Assembly (NCBI GenBank): GCA_964471225.1
Contig: CAYYEZ010000016.1
Span: 89,472 to 153,471, forward strand
DNA from: JAGVJT01 sp964471225
GTDB taxonomy: Bacteria > Pseudomonadota > Gammaproteobacteria > Legionellales > Legionellaceae
Direction of reading: 5' to 3'
Length of the DNA stretch: 64,000 bases
Positions 38,602 through 47,322 of the stretch are shown piece after piece (position 1 is the stretch's first letter; every line of letters begins with the position of its first letter). A program made the translations under genes and the position numbers. The notes beneath the pieces were generated by a model that saw nothing but the letters and a program-made list of their open reading frames with translations, was not told the origin of the DNA and did no database searches.

Positions 38602-38990
38602 CGCCTAGATTAGGATCGTGCCATCTTTACACCGAAAGCCATAAAGACAGTAAACAGGTATATTCTTTACTTATCTCAAGACAGAGTTTAGGCCTTGATT
38701 TTGACGTTGTTTAAAATTAACGGTGCTTCAACAATGGTTCAGGGTTATTCACCTTCCTAATCCATACCTCGACAGCTCCTGCTGGCTTTCCTTAACGCTC
38801 ACTACCATTGCTCTTTACAACAGCAGCTTAAGGTGGTTTGTAATCCGCTCCTGTAAGCCGATTACGGCGCGTCTTCCGCCATCCTTGGTGTAGCTTTGCT
38901 ACGGCACACAAGCTCCACATCTCATCAAGTTCAACTTCTTCAATTTTAACAATCTCAACTTGGATACTGGCGTTTTTCAACCGTCTTTGT

Positions 38991-39302
38991 TCAAGCAGCG
39001 CTTTGTTTAATGTTTCGATGCCGCTTTCTTTTTTTTAATTCTGACATCACTGTATTCATGCTGATACCAAGTACTCTTGCTGTATCACGGATACCTTTCC
39101 CATTTAATGCCATCTCAATGATCTTCTTTTTTACCTCTGGAAGATCTCCATTACGTGAATATTCCAGCAAAAAAGTGTTCTTTTGACACTCAGAATTTTT
39201 GCACTTATATCTTTGTTTCCCAGATATATTTGTGCCAAATTTAATCACATCGTCGCCCCTGCACTGAGGACATTTCACAAATATGTACGCCATTTGTTTC
39301 AA
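38991..39302 (-). CDS. insA: IS1 InsA
   Basis: 103-residue N-terminal protein of an IS1-family element. It has a zinc-ribbon start (CPQC, then CKNSEC) and a helix-turn-helix with GKGIRDTARVLGISMNTVM. The frame ends shortly after an eight-A run at 39036-39029, where a -1 shift leads into insB, as in classical IS1. The first methionines are MKQM; either may start. The host element is dead, so it has no partner in cis. Confidence 0.85.
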   Translation of the reverse strand: MKQMAYIFVKCPQCRGDDVIKFGTNISGKQRYKCKNSECQKNTFLLEYSRNGDLPEVKKKIIEMALNGKGIRDTARVLGISMNTVMSELKKRKRHRNIKQSAA

Positions 39303-39360
39303 TCCTTTGAATCGGTTTAATGGCAGTGGTTTATACTAACAATCGATTTGAGGCACTACC

Positions 39361-39657
39361 TATTTTTGAATAGTTCTATGGACTCGTCGCATAGCCTCGT
39401 CCAAAATAATCTCGTTTTTAGCTTTGTGAAAATTTTGCGACAGAGTCCTCAAAGCTATCGATCCGCTTAATCTTATTGATGAAAAACTGAACGGATAGTT
39501 ACGCGACAAAGCCTGTCACATTTTCAAAGTAAGTTGCGCGCCATACCTGGTGCACCTAGACCCCGTGCATAAAGCATGGGGCGTAGGCAGTAGAGTACGT
39601 AGCCAAATAATTCCTAAAATTGATTCTGTGGGTATATTACTTTTTCCGGACACTTTC
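39361..39657. other. Gene-free region beside the IS1 end
   Basis: About 300 bases outside the IS1 terminal repeat and before the DUF1566 gene end. At 39430-39446 the sequence ATTTTGCGACAGAGTCC resembles the end of the IS6-type element found at 41376-41392, so it may be a decayed IS end. A 17-bp word at 39610-39626 (ATTCCTAAAATTGATTC) also occurs at 34641-34657 next to the IS5 fragment. No ORF is convincing. Confidence 0.45.
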
Positions 39658-40404
39658 TTAAAACTGTCGAATAGGCCGAACAGCATACACACTACTCGTA
39701 GAGGCAAATTTAGCCACGTATCCACATGCCGTCGTATCAGTGGTTACTGACACAGCAGAAGTTGCAACTGTTGACTGTTGCTTCGATGTCCAATAAGTTG
39801 TATTTGCTTGAAACGGCACAAAACCCGTTGCAGTAATGCCACATAAATTTTGTATAGCCAATGCAATTTCTGTTTGATTTGGCAAATACCATCCTCCGAC
39901 ACAGCTTTTATTATCGCAAGTGGGTTCGTCAGTTGATGCAGAAACAGCAAGAGCATCTTCTGCAGCAAAAACAGGCAAACCAGCCGTTGTTTGTCTAGCA
40001 ACTGCTGCAAGAGTCAATATAGTACTAACATAGCCATTGCCAAGGCCATATTGATAACCACCCGTTAGCACAGGACTTCCAACTGTAACACCACCGCCAC
40101 TTACAGGCCACCAGGGTAACGGACTATTTATTGAATCCGTTAAAGCCGCTACCAGACCATGTCTGCCTGTGTTGTCCAAGAAAAAAACAATACCATCTTG
40201 TGCCAAATCACCAATCTGATAATACGGTGTCAGACTTAATTCATTGCCTGTTTTAAGCAATCCATTACCTGCAATCGGAGCAGCACTCAGGACAGCATTG
40301 TCTACATAGTCTATAGAAGCAGGATTTGATCCTGCCCATATTGAAAACGGGGATAGTAAACTCAAGGAAGCGACTACAAAAGTATTTTTTAGCATTTTCA
40401 TCAT
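39658..40404 (-). CDS. Secreted DUF1566 / Lcl-C-like domain protein
   Basis: 248 residues beginning with a signal peptide (cleavage likely after SIWA near 24). The mature part has the DUF1566 fold signature: GDLAQDGIVFFLDNTGRHG near 65, WYLPNQTEIALA near 175, YWTS near 210 and the terminal YAVRPIRQF. This domain forms the C-terminus of Legionella collagen-like adhesin Lcl; here no collagen repeats precede it. It should be exported, perhaps to the surface. It lies 27 bases after an outer-membrane-protein stub and among IS relics. Confidence 0.75.
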   Translation of the reverse strand: MMKMLKNTFVVASLSLLSPFSIWAGSNPASIDYVDNAVLSAAPIAGNGLLKTGNELSLTPYYQIGDLAQDGIVFFLDNTGRHGLVAALTDSINSPLPWWPVSGGGVTVGSPVLTGGYQYGLGNGYVSTILTLAAVARQTTAGLPVFAAEDALAVSASTDEPTCDNKSCVGGWYLPNQTEIALAIQNLCGITATGFVPFQANTTYWTSKQQSTVATSAVSVTTDTTACGYVAKFASTSSVYAVRPIRQF

Positions 40405-40431
40405 GATTAATTACCTCTATTAAAATTCCTA

Positions 40432-40575
40432 TTAAAAAAAGTACTGCACGCCTAAAAATCCAGCGTGCTGAGTGGTAATACCACCGGTTTCATCAACAAT
40501 TGCTGTCTTAGTACTCAAGCGCACCGTATTACCTGATTGCAAACCAAGTTCACCTTGGTACAATGCATTATTTCC
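40432..40575 (-). pseudogene. C-terminal stub of an outer-membrane protein, cut by IS6 element
   Basis: Forty-seven codons upstream of the DUF1566 gene read LYQGELGLQSGNTVRL, then HAGFLGVQYFF and stop. Alternating hydrophobic residues and a terminal Phe are typical of the last strands of a beta-barrel. The frame begins exactly at the end of the IS6-type element (40576), so the insertion removed the rest. The other half is not found on the far side of the element. Confidence 0.6.
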
Positions 40576-41392
40576 GGCTCTATTACAAATAATTTCAAAA
40601 TTGCAAAATCATGAATTCTGGACAGACTTCAGCTGTATAGCCCAAATTGCTCATTGATAAATGACGCTTCAGTACGATTGCCATACATCCAAATTTTAAA
40701 TTGTCCTTTTTTGAGCGTGCGCATGACCTCAAATCCTTTAATGGTGGCATAGGCTGTTTTCATAGACTGGAATCCACGGGTTGGATGGATAAGTCGCTTG
40801 AGTTTGCCATGATCAGCCTCCAGGTGATTATTGCGATATTTTATCTGCAAATGATTGACGTGAGAAGGCAAGAGCCCCTCTTTTTTCAACTCAGAGATAG
40901 CTTGATTCTTATCGGTATTAATAACGCTAAAATCACATGATGGGTTATATTATTGATAAGTTTCTTCAAAAACCGTTTGGCCGCAATGGCATTGCGCCGA
41001 TCGGATAGATAAAAATCGATTGTGTTGCCACGCTCATCAATTGCGCGGTACAAGTACTTCCATTCTCCCTTAATCTTGATGTATGTTTCATCTAAATGCC
41101 ACCGATTCGATTAATGCTTCTTATACCAATCGATGCGCTTTCTCAGTTCAGACGCATAATATTGAACCCAGCGATATAACGTTGTATGGTCAATTTTGAA
41201 TCCGAGCTCTGTCATCATTTCTTCCAAGTCACGATAACTGATCCCATATTTGCAATACCAACGCACACATTGCGTTATCATTTCACCGTGAAAATGACGC
41301 CATTTGAAGTCGGCTGGTTGGTAATTGTCCATGACTTTCTCCAATTGCTTGATTAGTTAAGTATAGGAAATGGAAATTTTTGCAACAGAGCC
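40576..41392 (-). mobile_element. IS6-family insertion sequence, inactive
   Basis: An 817-bp element bounded by imperfect inverted repeats: GGCTCTATTACAAAT at 40576 and, on the opposite strand, GGCTCTGTTGCAAAAAT ending at 41392. It contains a broken IS6-type transposase. The 8 bases flanking each end do not match, so no target duplication remains. It interrupted an outer-membrane-protein gene. Confidence 0.85.
40629..41344 (-). pseudogene. IS6-family transposase with stop and frameshift
   Basis: The N-terminal part (41344-41111) has the helix-turn-helix and CVRWYCKYGISYRDLEEMM typical of IS6/IS26 transposases. An in-frame TAA at 41111-41113 interrupts before RWHLDETYIKIKGEW, the first catalytic Asp block. 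The frame then runs through FYLSDRRNA and shifts by one base near 40931-40950, continuing INTDKNQAISELKKEG and EADHGKLKR with the last catalytic Glu. Two lesions make it non-functional. Confidence 0.85.
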
Positions 41393-41488
41393 AAAAATAA
41401 TGATTTAGCTTACTTAATTCAAATTTGACTTCAATAGATTTATCTACAACTATATGGATCTTATAACTGTCGCGCTGAATTCTAAATT

Positions 41489-42745
41489 ATGCCAGCTATC
41501 CTACAACAATTGCAGACACGCTTAGATGATTTTCCCAAAACATTCACTAATGATACACACACTGTCTGGATTTTTGATGATGAAATCAAGAAAAAGGGAG
41601 ATCTTTTTTTTTCGTCTTTAATAATAAAAAATCCGTTATTATTCACACAATATCATGTCCAATGCTCATATATTATCAGTCTCGTCGAGAAAGATAATCA
41701 AAACACAGACGCTATTCTTCGTGCTACCGAAACAGCACTTGTCGTGGCAATACTTTTGGAACAACTTTATCATCGTCTAGATGAAAAAAGCGATCTTGAA
41801 CAATTACGCAAAGAACAAGGCATTTTTCGAAAAATACTTTCTATACGCTATCCTCAATTTAGGCGCACCGCATCGACTCATACAAGCAATCGAATTAATT
41901 TCAACGAAAAAATTCGTTCATTCACAAATCACACGAACCAACCAAGAAAAACATTTAATCGCGTATGGCGAATGTTTGATAGCGTCATGTTACTCGACGA
42001 GCTTGTCGTCCTTCGTGAGTGGATTGAGCCAATTGAACTCATGATTAACCCTCTTTTTATTCATTTAAATTGGATTTTTTTTATTCCCAGGCTCACTATA
42101 AATATGATTTTATTGTGTAAGCATGTCATCGCTAATCCGTGGATGTCCGAACAAGAATATGCACTTCCCTGGTTAACACGGCTACATGTCCATTTGATGA
42201 TAAATTGTCGATGGATAGAATTAGTCGGTGACTTTGTATGGTGTGTTGGCAACTTAATCTCTTGTTTTCTCTGTTTTGGGGCTTGGGAATCAGCAGAAAT
42301 TTTTTTTACTATTGGCTTACAGCTATTTGATCTTTTATTTACATGCTTACGCGTCGCCATTGAAATTCATCGATTGATTACATTAGAAAACGAGTATAAA
42401 GAGGGATGTAAAAATTCGGCTATTTCATTGGATTTAGGTTATTTTTACGCGTTACAAAAACGTATCGACTACGAAAAAAAAGTGGGGTATCTGGCTATTC
42501 TCAATCATGCGCTATTATTCATTGCCATTATGACTCTTTTGCCCACTATTACCATAATGATGCCATGGGCACCCATTGCTGGCGCAATATTTTCAATTTT
42601 AACTACATTAGGTCATATTTCTGCTGAAAAAAAGCTTGAAGAGCAAGCACACGACAATATCACTCCACTGGCGAAACATCACTTGCTCAGGGCAGTGCCT
42701 GACTCACAGCTTTGCGATAAAAAAGTTTTTTCTTTTTTGAATTAG
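41489..42745 (+). CDS. Unknown multi-pass membrane protein
   Basis: 418 residues, family not recognised. The first 180 are soluble, charged and helical. Hydrophobic segments follow at about 190-215, 250-270, 275-300, 345-365 and 368-390, so five or so membrane spans are likely. The C-terminal tail is short and polar. It begins about 100 bases beyond the IS6 element. A TTGACT at 41425-41430 could be a -35 box, though no good -10 follows. Membrane-active effectors of Legionellales look similar, but this is only resemblance. Confidence 0.65.
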   Translation: MPAILQQLQTRLDDFPKTFTNDTHTVWIFDDEIKKKGDLFFSSLIIKNPLLFTQYHVQCSYIISLVEKDNQNTDAILRATETALVVAILLEQLYHRLDEKSDLEQLRKEQGIFRKILSIRYPQFRRTASTHTSNRINFNEKIRSFTNHTNQPRKTFNRVWRMFDSVMLLDELVVLREWIEPIELMINPLFIHLNWIFFIPRLTINMILLCKHVIANPWMSEQEYALPWLTRLHVHLMINCRWIELVGDFVWCVGNLISCFLCFGAWESAEIFFTIGLQLFDLLFTCLRVAIEIHRLITLENEYKEGCKNSAISLDLGYFYALQKRIDYEKKVGYLAILNHALLFIAIMTLLPTITIMMPWAPIAGAIFSILTTLGHISAEKKLEEQAHDNITPLAKHHLLRAVPDSQLCDKKVFSFLN

Positions 42746-42773
42746 CCCACCTTTCTCATCAATCTATATAGGG

Positions 42774-43571
42774 TTAAATAACTAAATAGCCTTTAGAATA
42801 CCAACGACAACTTCCTGAAATAAGCACTCGCTGTTGGTAAACCTCACAAAACACTTCGCCACGTCTTGCCGAACCTTGTATCCCATGTAGTTTTTGTTTT
42901 GATAGGCGTTCAGACCAAAAAGGTGCTAATACACAATGAGCGCTACCTGTGACAGGATCTTCTGCGATACTATGTTTTGGATAAAAACAACGTGAGTAAA
43001 AATCAGCATCTTGACTTTTAGCTGTTAAAATCAATCCACGTGTAGGTAAGGTCATGAGTGCTTTTAAATCGACACGCGCTGTCATTACCTGACGCTCATC
43101 TTCGAGTAGAAAAAGATAATCTAGTTCGCTTTCAAACGCAGCAACGACAGGCTTATCGACAAGTCGAGAGCATATATCTTGATGCGCTAGATGATGAAAA
43201 TTAAGCAATGGAAAATCCATGGTTAATTTATCTCCATCTCGCTGCACAACAAGTTCGCCACTCAAACTTGAAAAGCGAACTAAATCACCATTTGTCCGTT
43301 GAAGCTCAAAAAGCACGAAACCCGCAGCAAGCGTAGCATGACCACACAGACTGATTTCTCCTTTTGGAGTAAACCATCGCAATTGATAACCATCTTTATC
43401 TTCCATGACAAAAGCGGTTTCAGAAAGGTTATTCTCAACAGCAATCGCCTGTAATAACTCATCATTTAACCAATGCGATACCAAACAGACTGCAGCTGGA
43501 TTACCATGAAACACCTTGTCAGTGAACGCATCTATTTGGTATATTTCTATACTGTCCACACGCCACTCCAC
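42774..43571 (-). CDS. PhzF-family isomerase/epimerase
   Basis: 265-residue member of the PhzF phenazine-biosynthesis-like family (diaminopimelate-epimerase fold). The first-domain signature IDAFTDKVFHGNPAAV, the catalytic Glu segment NNLSETAFV, CGHATLAAGFVLF and EDPVTGSAHCVL are all seen. Family members isomerise small metabolites, but most substrates are unknown. No phenazine genes are nearby. A GTG four codons downstream, giving VDSIEIYQ, is an alternative start. Confidence 0.88.
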   Translation of the reverse strand: MEWRVDSIEIYQIDAFTDKVFHGNPAAVCLVSHWLNDELLQAIAVENNLSETAFVMEDKDGYQLRWFTPKGEISLCGHATLAAGFVLFELQRTNGDLVRFSSLSGELVVQRDGDKLTMDFPLLNFHHLAHQDICSRLVDKPVVAAFESELDYLFLLEDERQVMTARVDLKALMTLPTRGLILTAKSQDADFYSRCFYPKHSIAEDPVTGSAHCVLAPFWSERLSKQKLHGIQGSARRGEVFCEVYQQRVLISGSCRWYSKGYLVI

Positions 43572-43615
43572 CCATAATGAGATTGAGCGAAGCGTAACGA
43601 TCTCTTACACAAATA

Positions 43616-44437
43616 TCAAGAGTACGCTTTGAGAAAAACATCGGAATCAAAATATTGCTGAAGTGTCGTTAATACTGTTTGAGCTTGAGCATGCAAACAG
43701 AAAGGAGGATTCACAATCCAGACACCACACCGCTGCATCGCATGAACCGACTGACCTCGAAGAGACCACTCAATTTGAAGCGCGGGAGCTTTAATGGCTG
43801 AGAGCCCTCGAATCCATTGCGCATGTAAACGTTCATCGAGAATAGGATACCATAAGCCATACACACCCGTCTGAAAGCGCTGATAGGCTTGTTGGAGTGC
43901 TTGAGGTATCGTTCGATATTCTGTTTTAACTTCAAAAGAAGGATCGATAAAAATTAACCCCCGACGCTCTGGTGGAGGCAATAAAGCTTGTAACTGTGTC
44001 ATGCCATCAATGTGAGCGAAATGAACGCGGTGTTGATTTTTAGGTAATCGACTTAGTGCATTAAATTCTTGTGGATGTAGTTCACAACAATACAATCTAT
44101 CTATTTCACGCAAAAGCTGTATCGCTATCGCAGGTGAGCCGGGATAATAACGCAAACGCTCTTCTGTGTTAAATAACTCACATGTCTTGATATAAGACTC
44201 AAACACATCTGGCAAAACTTTTCGGTGCGGCCAAAGTGTTGCAATCCCTGCTTTATATTCTTGAGTTTTCTCTGAGTTCGCACTCTTCAAATCATAAAAA
44301 CCTCGCCCTGCATGCGTTTCCAGATAGAAAAGTGGCTTTTCTTTTTTTGTCATATATTCAAGAAGTAATCCAAGAATCGTGTGTTTTAACACATCTGCGA
44401 AACCGCCTGCGTGAAAACCATGTTGATAACTCAGCAT
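43616..44437 (-). CDS. rlmJ: 23S rRNA (adenine-2030-N6)-methyltransferase RlmJ
   Basis: Methylates A2030 of 23S rRNA. The N-terminus LSYQHGFHAGGFADVLKH is diagnostic, LETHAGRGFYDL forms the SAM site, and RRGLIFIDPSFEVKTEY holds motif IV. Motif IV reads DPSF where the family normally has DPPY; the catalytic Asp is kept. Length 273 is typical. AAAGGAC precedes the ATG. The altered motif may change activity. Confidence 0.92.
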   Translation of the reverse strand: MLSYQHGFHAGGFADVLKHTILGLLLEYMTKKEKPLFYLETHAGRGFYDLKSANSEKTQEYKAGIATLWPHRKVLPDVFESYIKTCELFNTEERLRYYPGSPAIAIQLLREIDRLYCCELHPQEFNALSRLPKNQHRVHFAHIDGMTQLQALLPPPERRGLIFIDPSFEVKTEYRTIPQALQQAYQRFQTGVYGLWYPILDERLHAQWIRGLSAIKAPALQIEWSLRGQSVHAMQRCGVWIVNPPFCLHAQAQTVLTTLQQYFDSDVFLKAYS

Positions 44438-44508
44438 TTTTGTCCTTTACATCGTTCTTTTTTTGACATACATTTTCGCATACTTACGCCGACAACACAC
44501 CTCAATTT

Positions 44509-45348
44509 ATGACCGCACGCCTTCTTGATGGAAAACTCGTTGCCGCACACTATCGACATCAGCTGATTCAGCAACTACAACAAACTGAACGCGCTCCCGG
44601 ACTTGCCGTGATTTTGGTGGGTGACGATGCCGCGTCCACGGTCTATGTTAATCATAAACGCAAAGCATGTGAATCATTAGGATTTTATTCAGAAGCTTAT
44701 TTTCTTCCAACAATCACCACAGAAACAGAACTTTTAAAATTAATCGATACACTCAATCAATCTGATATAATCGATGGAATTTTAGTTCAACTCCCCCTAC
44801 CTGCGCATATCGAAAAACAACGAGTCATTGAGCGTATTCATCCAGATAAAGATGTGGATGGATTTCATCCTTATAATTTTGGCAGACTCGCTCAAGGTCA
44901 CCCCGCACTCAGACCGTGCACACCCTACGGTATCATGAAGTTACTTGAATATTACGACCTTTCCGTTGCCGGTAAAAATTCGGTAATTATTGGCTCATCA
45001 ACCATTGTCGGCCGACCCATGGCACTTGAGTTAATTCATGCCAAAGCAACCCCCACGGTGTGTCATCGCGCCACTCAAAATTTAAAAGAACATGTAGAAC
45101 GCGCAGATCTTGTAATTGTCGCTGCCGGACAACAAGATGTAGTCGATGTGACATGGCTTAAACCACATCAGATAGTGATCGATGTTGGCATCCATCGATT
45201 AGATGATGGTCGCCTTCGAGGTGATGTGGACTTCCATGCTGCGAATGAAATTGTCGCATGGCTTACACCAGTACCATTTGGTATTGGACCAATGACGATT
45301 TGTATGCTTCTACATAACACTGTACAGGCTTATCTTAAGTTAAAATAA
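44509..45348 (+). CDS. folD: Methylenetetrahydrofolate dehydrogenase/cyclohydrolase FolD
   Basis: Bifunctional cytosolic enzyme that converts 5,10-methylene-THF to 10-formyl-THF. The catalytic Tyr and Lys lie in VYVNHKRKACE near 44-54. DGILVQLPLPAHI and the NADP-site GSSTIVGRPMA follow, with PFGIGPMTICML near the end. Length 279 is typical. Its end overlaps the convergent mnmC by nine bases. Confidence 0.95.
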   Translation: MTARLLDGKLVAAHYRHQLIQQLQQTERAPGLAVILVGDDAASTVYVNHKRKACESLGFYSEAYFLPTITTETELLKLIDTLNQSDIIDGILVQLPLPAHIEKQRVIERIHPDKDVDGFHPYNFGRLAQGHPALRPCTPYGIMKLLEYYDLSVAGKNSVIIGSSTIVGRPMALELIHAKATPTVCHRATQNLKEHVERADLVIVAAGQQDVVDVTWLKPHQIVIDVGIHRLDDGRLRGDVDFHAANEIVAWLTPVPFGIGPMTICMLLHNTVQAYLKLK

Positions 45349-47322
45349 AAGACGCGCTGGAGACAAAGATTGAGCTATTTCTTTCGAGCAAGAAAATGGC
45401 TTTTTCTCAATCAGTGAGGCAAGATAAGCCGCGGACCAGGGAATGGTGGTCAAACCTCGAGAACCAAATCCTGCAAACAAATATAAACCCTCAATAAAAT
45501 TCGCAGTATGTGGTATAAAACGCAATCGATTCGTCTTTAACCCTTCAAACGTCGTACGCCATAGAGCCGCGTCGGGGACGGCTCCCACAAGTGGAAGATG
45601 ATCTCGTGTTGATGCACGGACACCACTCCAATGCCCTCGAATATGAGTATCTTCGGAAGATGAAGTCAAAGTGTGATAGCGAGCCATATTCATCTCATCA
45701 TCTTGTAAAGTACAAATCGCATCTGTTTTACCCTGATGATATGTTGCACCTATCCAATGTACACCCTCATGAACCGGCGTAATATGCCCTTCGGCACATA
45801 TGGGTATTTTTAAATTTTGACTCAATAAGAGTGGCTCAACCGCCGTCATTTGCCCTTGAAAAGGGAAAAGCGAAAAAGCACTGGTTTGTTCGAATAAAGC
45901 TGCTTGATGCCCTGTCGCAACCACTAATACTGGGGCTTCATGTGCGCCTAGTTTCCATAAGCCATGCTCTTTTTTGAGTGCCGTCACAGATTGATTAAAA
46001 GCACGATTAATTCGAGGGGAATCAATCAAAAAAGCACACAAACTCTTCATATTCACCCAGCCTGAGTTCGGTAAATAAAGACCCGAAGAGTGACATCCGA
46101 TACCTGTTAAACGACTAGCCTCATCGGCATTTACCTGTCGCGCTAAGTGAGGATAATGTGCTAACCAGGGTGCAAGCGATGCGTGATATTGTGCGACTTT
46201 TTCTTTCATTGCGAGCTGCATCATACCGTGAAGCTCCCCCTCAACGAATCCATCGTTTATCCAAGATTGATAAACCTGTACAGCATGCGTATAAGCATGA
46301 AGCATAAGATTGGTCAGAGGTGCGTAGTATATGGAAAGATTAGGGTATAATACCGCTTGAGAATTATTTGATGCTTGCGACGCTTCTCGCGGCCTCTCGT
46401 CAATTAAGGTCACTTCCCAAGATGATTTTGCAAGTGCATGTGCTATAAAAGAACCGGCTAACCCCGCACCAAGTACGATCGCTTTTCTTTCGACTGGACG
46501 AGTGCTAACTGAAACATGCCAAGGCGTTTGGCGTTTTTGAGCGGAAAGCTTGGCTAATTCAAATATCCCGGTACACATCTCTCGCTTTCGACCATACCCT
46601 TGCACTTTTTGAACCTGAAAGCCGACATCGCTCAACCCTCGTCTTACCCAACCTGCCGCAGTAAATGTCGCTAACGTCGTACCGGGTCTCGATAACAAAG
46701 CAATCTGCTCTAAAAGACTGGTGCTCCACATTGCTTCGTTTTTGTTGGGCGCAAATCCATCAAGAAACCACGCATCCACATGCCAATCTCGGCAACGAGC
46801 TTCAAGATGTGGATCACGAGTCACAACAAGACCACGCCACATCTCATCCGCATCACCTAATAAAAGATTTAGAAAAATCCGTTCAGGTTGTAATTCAGCA
46901 TGGTGAGAGCCAGGTGTATGAATACTTGGATAGTGCATCAACAACATCTCAGCCTCACGCGTGAGTGTCGGCCACAAAGCAACTGAGCGCGCCAGATCCT
47001 CCTGGCTCAGCGGATGCTTTTCAACAGAAAAAAAATGCAACTGTGCGCCAACAGGCGCGTAACGTTGAAAGCACTGCACTGCTAATAAAAAATTTAAACC
47101 TGTGCCAAAACCACATTCACCAATTACAAAATAAGGCCACTGAGGATCTTTCGGACTAAACGCTTCAAAGCGAGTACGAAGGTTATTGCCTTCAATAAAC
47201 ACGTGCGAAGACTCATGAAGCCCTTCCTCACTAAAATAAATATCCTCAAAATATTTCGAATAAGGAAGGCCTTCTTTCCAGATTAACTCAGCAGGAACAA
47301 TGGGCTGAAAACACTTACTCAC
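45340..47322 (-). CDS. mnmC: tRNA 5-methylaminomethyl-2-thiouridine biosynthesis bifunctional MnmC
   Basis: Completes wobble-uridine mnm5s2U synthesis. The N-terminal methyltransferase domain (about 1-250) has GECGFGTGLNFLL as SAM site and WFLDGFAPNKNEAMW. The C-terminal FAD oxidoreductase (about 270-660) starts with VLGAGLAGSFIAHALA and removes the carboxymethyl group. Length 660 matches the fused gammaproteobacterial form. It overlaps the end of hemL by eight bases. Confidence 0.95.
   Translation of the reverse strand: MSKCFQPIVPAELIWKEGLPYSKYFEDIYFSEEGLHESSHVFIEGNNLRTRFEAFSPKDPQWPYFVIGECGFGTGLNFLLAVQCFQRYAPVGAQLHFFSVEKHPLSQEDLARSVALWPTLTREAEMLLMHYPSIHTPGSHHAELQPERIFLNLLLGDADEMWRGLVVTRDPHLEARCRDWHVDAWFLDGFAPNKNEAMWSTSLLEQIALLSRPGTTLATFTAAGWVRRGLSDVGFQVQKVQGYGRKREMCTGIFELAKLSAQKRQTPWHVSVSTRPVERKAIVLGAGLAGSFIAHALAKSSWEVTLIDERPREASQASNNSQAVLYPNLSIYYAPLTNLMLHAYTHAVQVYQSWINDGFVEGELHGMMQLAMKEKVAQYHASLAPWLAHYPHLARQVNADEASRLTGIGCHSSGLYLPNSGWVNMKSLCAFLIDSPRINRAFNQSVTALKKEHGLWKLGAHEAPVLVVATGHQAALFEQTSAFSLFPFQGQMTAVEPLLLSQNLKIPICAEGHITPVHEGVHWIGATYHQGKTDAICTLQDDEMNMARYHTLTSSSEDTHIRGHWSGVRASTRDHLPLVGAVPDAALWRTTFEGLKTNRLRFIPHTANFIEGLYLFAGFGSRGLTTIPWSAAYLASLIEKKPFSCSKEIAQSLSPARLLF

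Larger units (their letters stand above)
38091..38909 (-). mobile_element. Shrunken group II intron inside insB
   Basis: On the minus strand the intron begins GTGTGCC just after the insB exon and ends close to CCTACTCTCC. Joining the flanks recreates the insB frame (S-F-V-G-K). It keeps a clear domain V and domain VI but is only about 0.8 kb. Intact introns with an open reading frame are usually 2-2.5 kb. The intron-encoded protein has lost its middle. The 3' boundary is uncertain by a few bases. Confidence 0.7.
37953..39042 (-). pseudogene. insB: insB part of IS1 transposase, interrupted and truncated
   Basis: The frame after the slippery A run reads KKESGIETLNKALLEQRR and reaches VELDEMWS, the first catalytic Asp region of IS1 InsB. 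The intron occupies about 38909-38091. The downstream exon restores GKRSNQRWLWHAIDH, then a one-base shift is needed to continue THEVLAHHVGQRKDKAFKAL. The remaining C-terminal third is absent. Splicing of the intron alone would therefore not give a working transposase. Confidence 0.75.
37953..39360 (-). mobile_element. IS1-family element, truncated, split by a group II intron
   Basis: The outer end at 39360 begins GGTAGTGCCTC on the minus strand, an IS1-like terminal repeat. insA follows, then insB entered by a -1 frameshift. insB is interrupted at codons for DEMWS by a group II intron and resumes after it as VGKRSNQRWLWHAIDH. It then needs one more frameshift (THEVLAHHVGQRKDKAF) and stops at 37953. 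The far end and its terminal repeat are missing. The element is inactive. Confidence 0.8.

Noticed and set aside
39427..39446. Second IS6-type terminal repeat
   Set aside because: The similarity to the end at 41376-41392 is short and imperfect and no transposase remains nearby, so I do not call an element.
41781..42044. Alternative 87-residue plus-strand frame inside the membrane protein gene
   Set aside because: The 418-residue frame is continuous through it and has better start context; the short frame is most simply a shadow.
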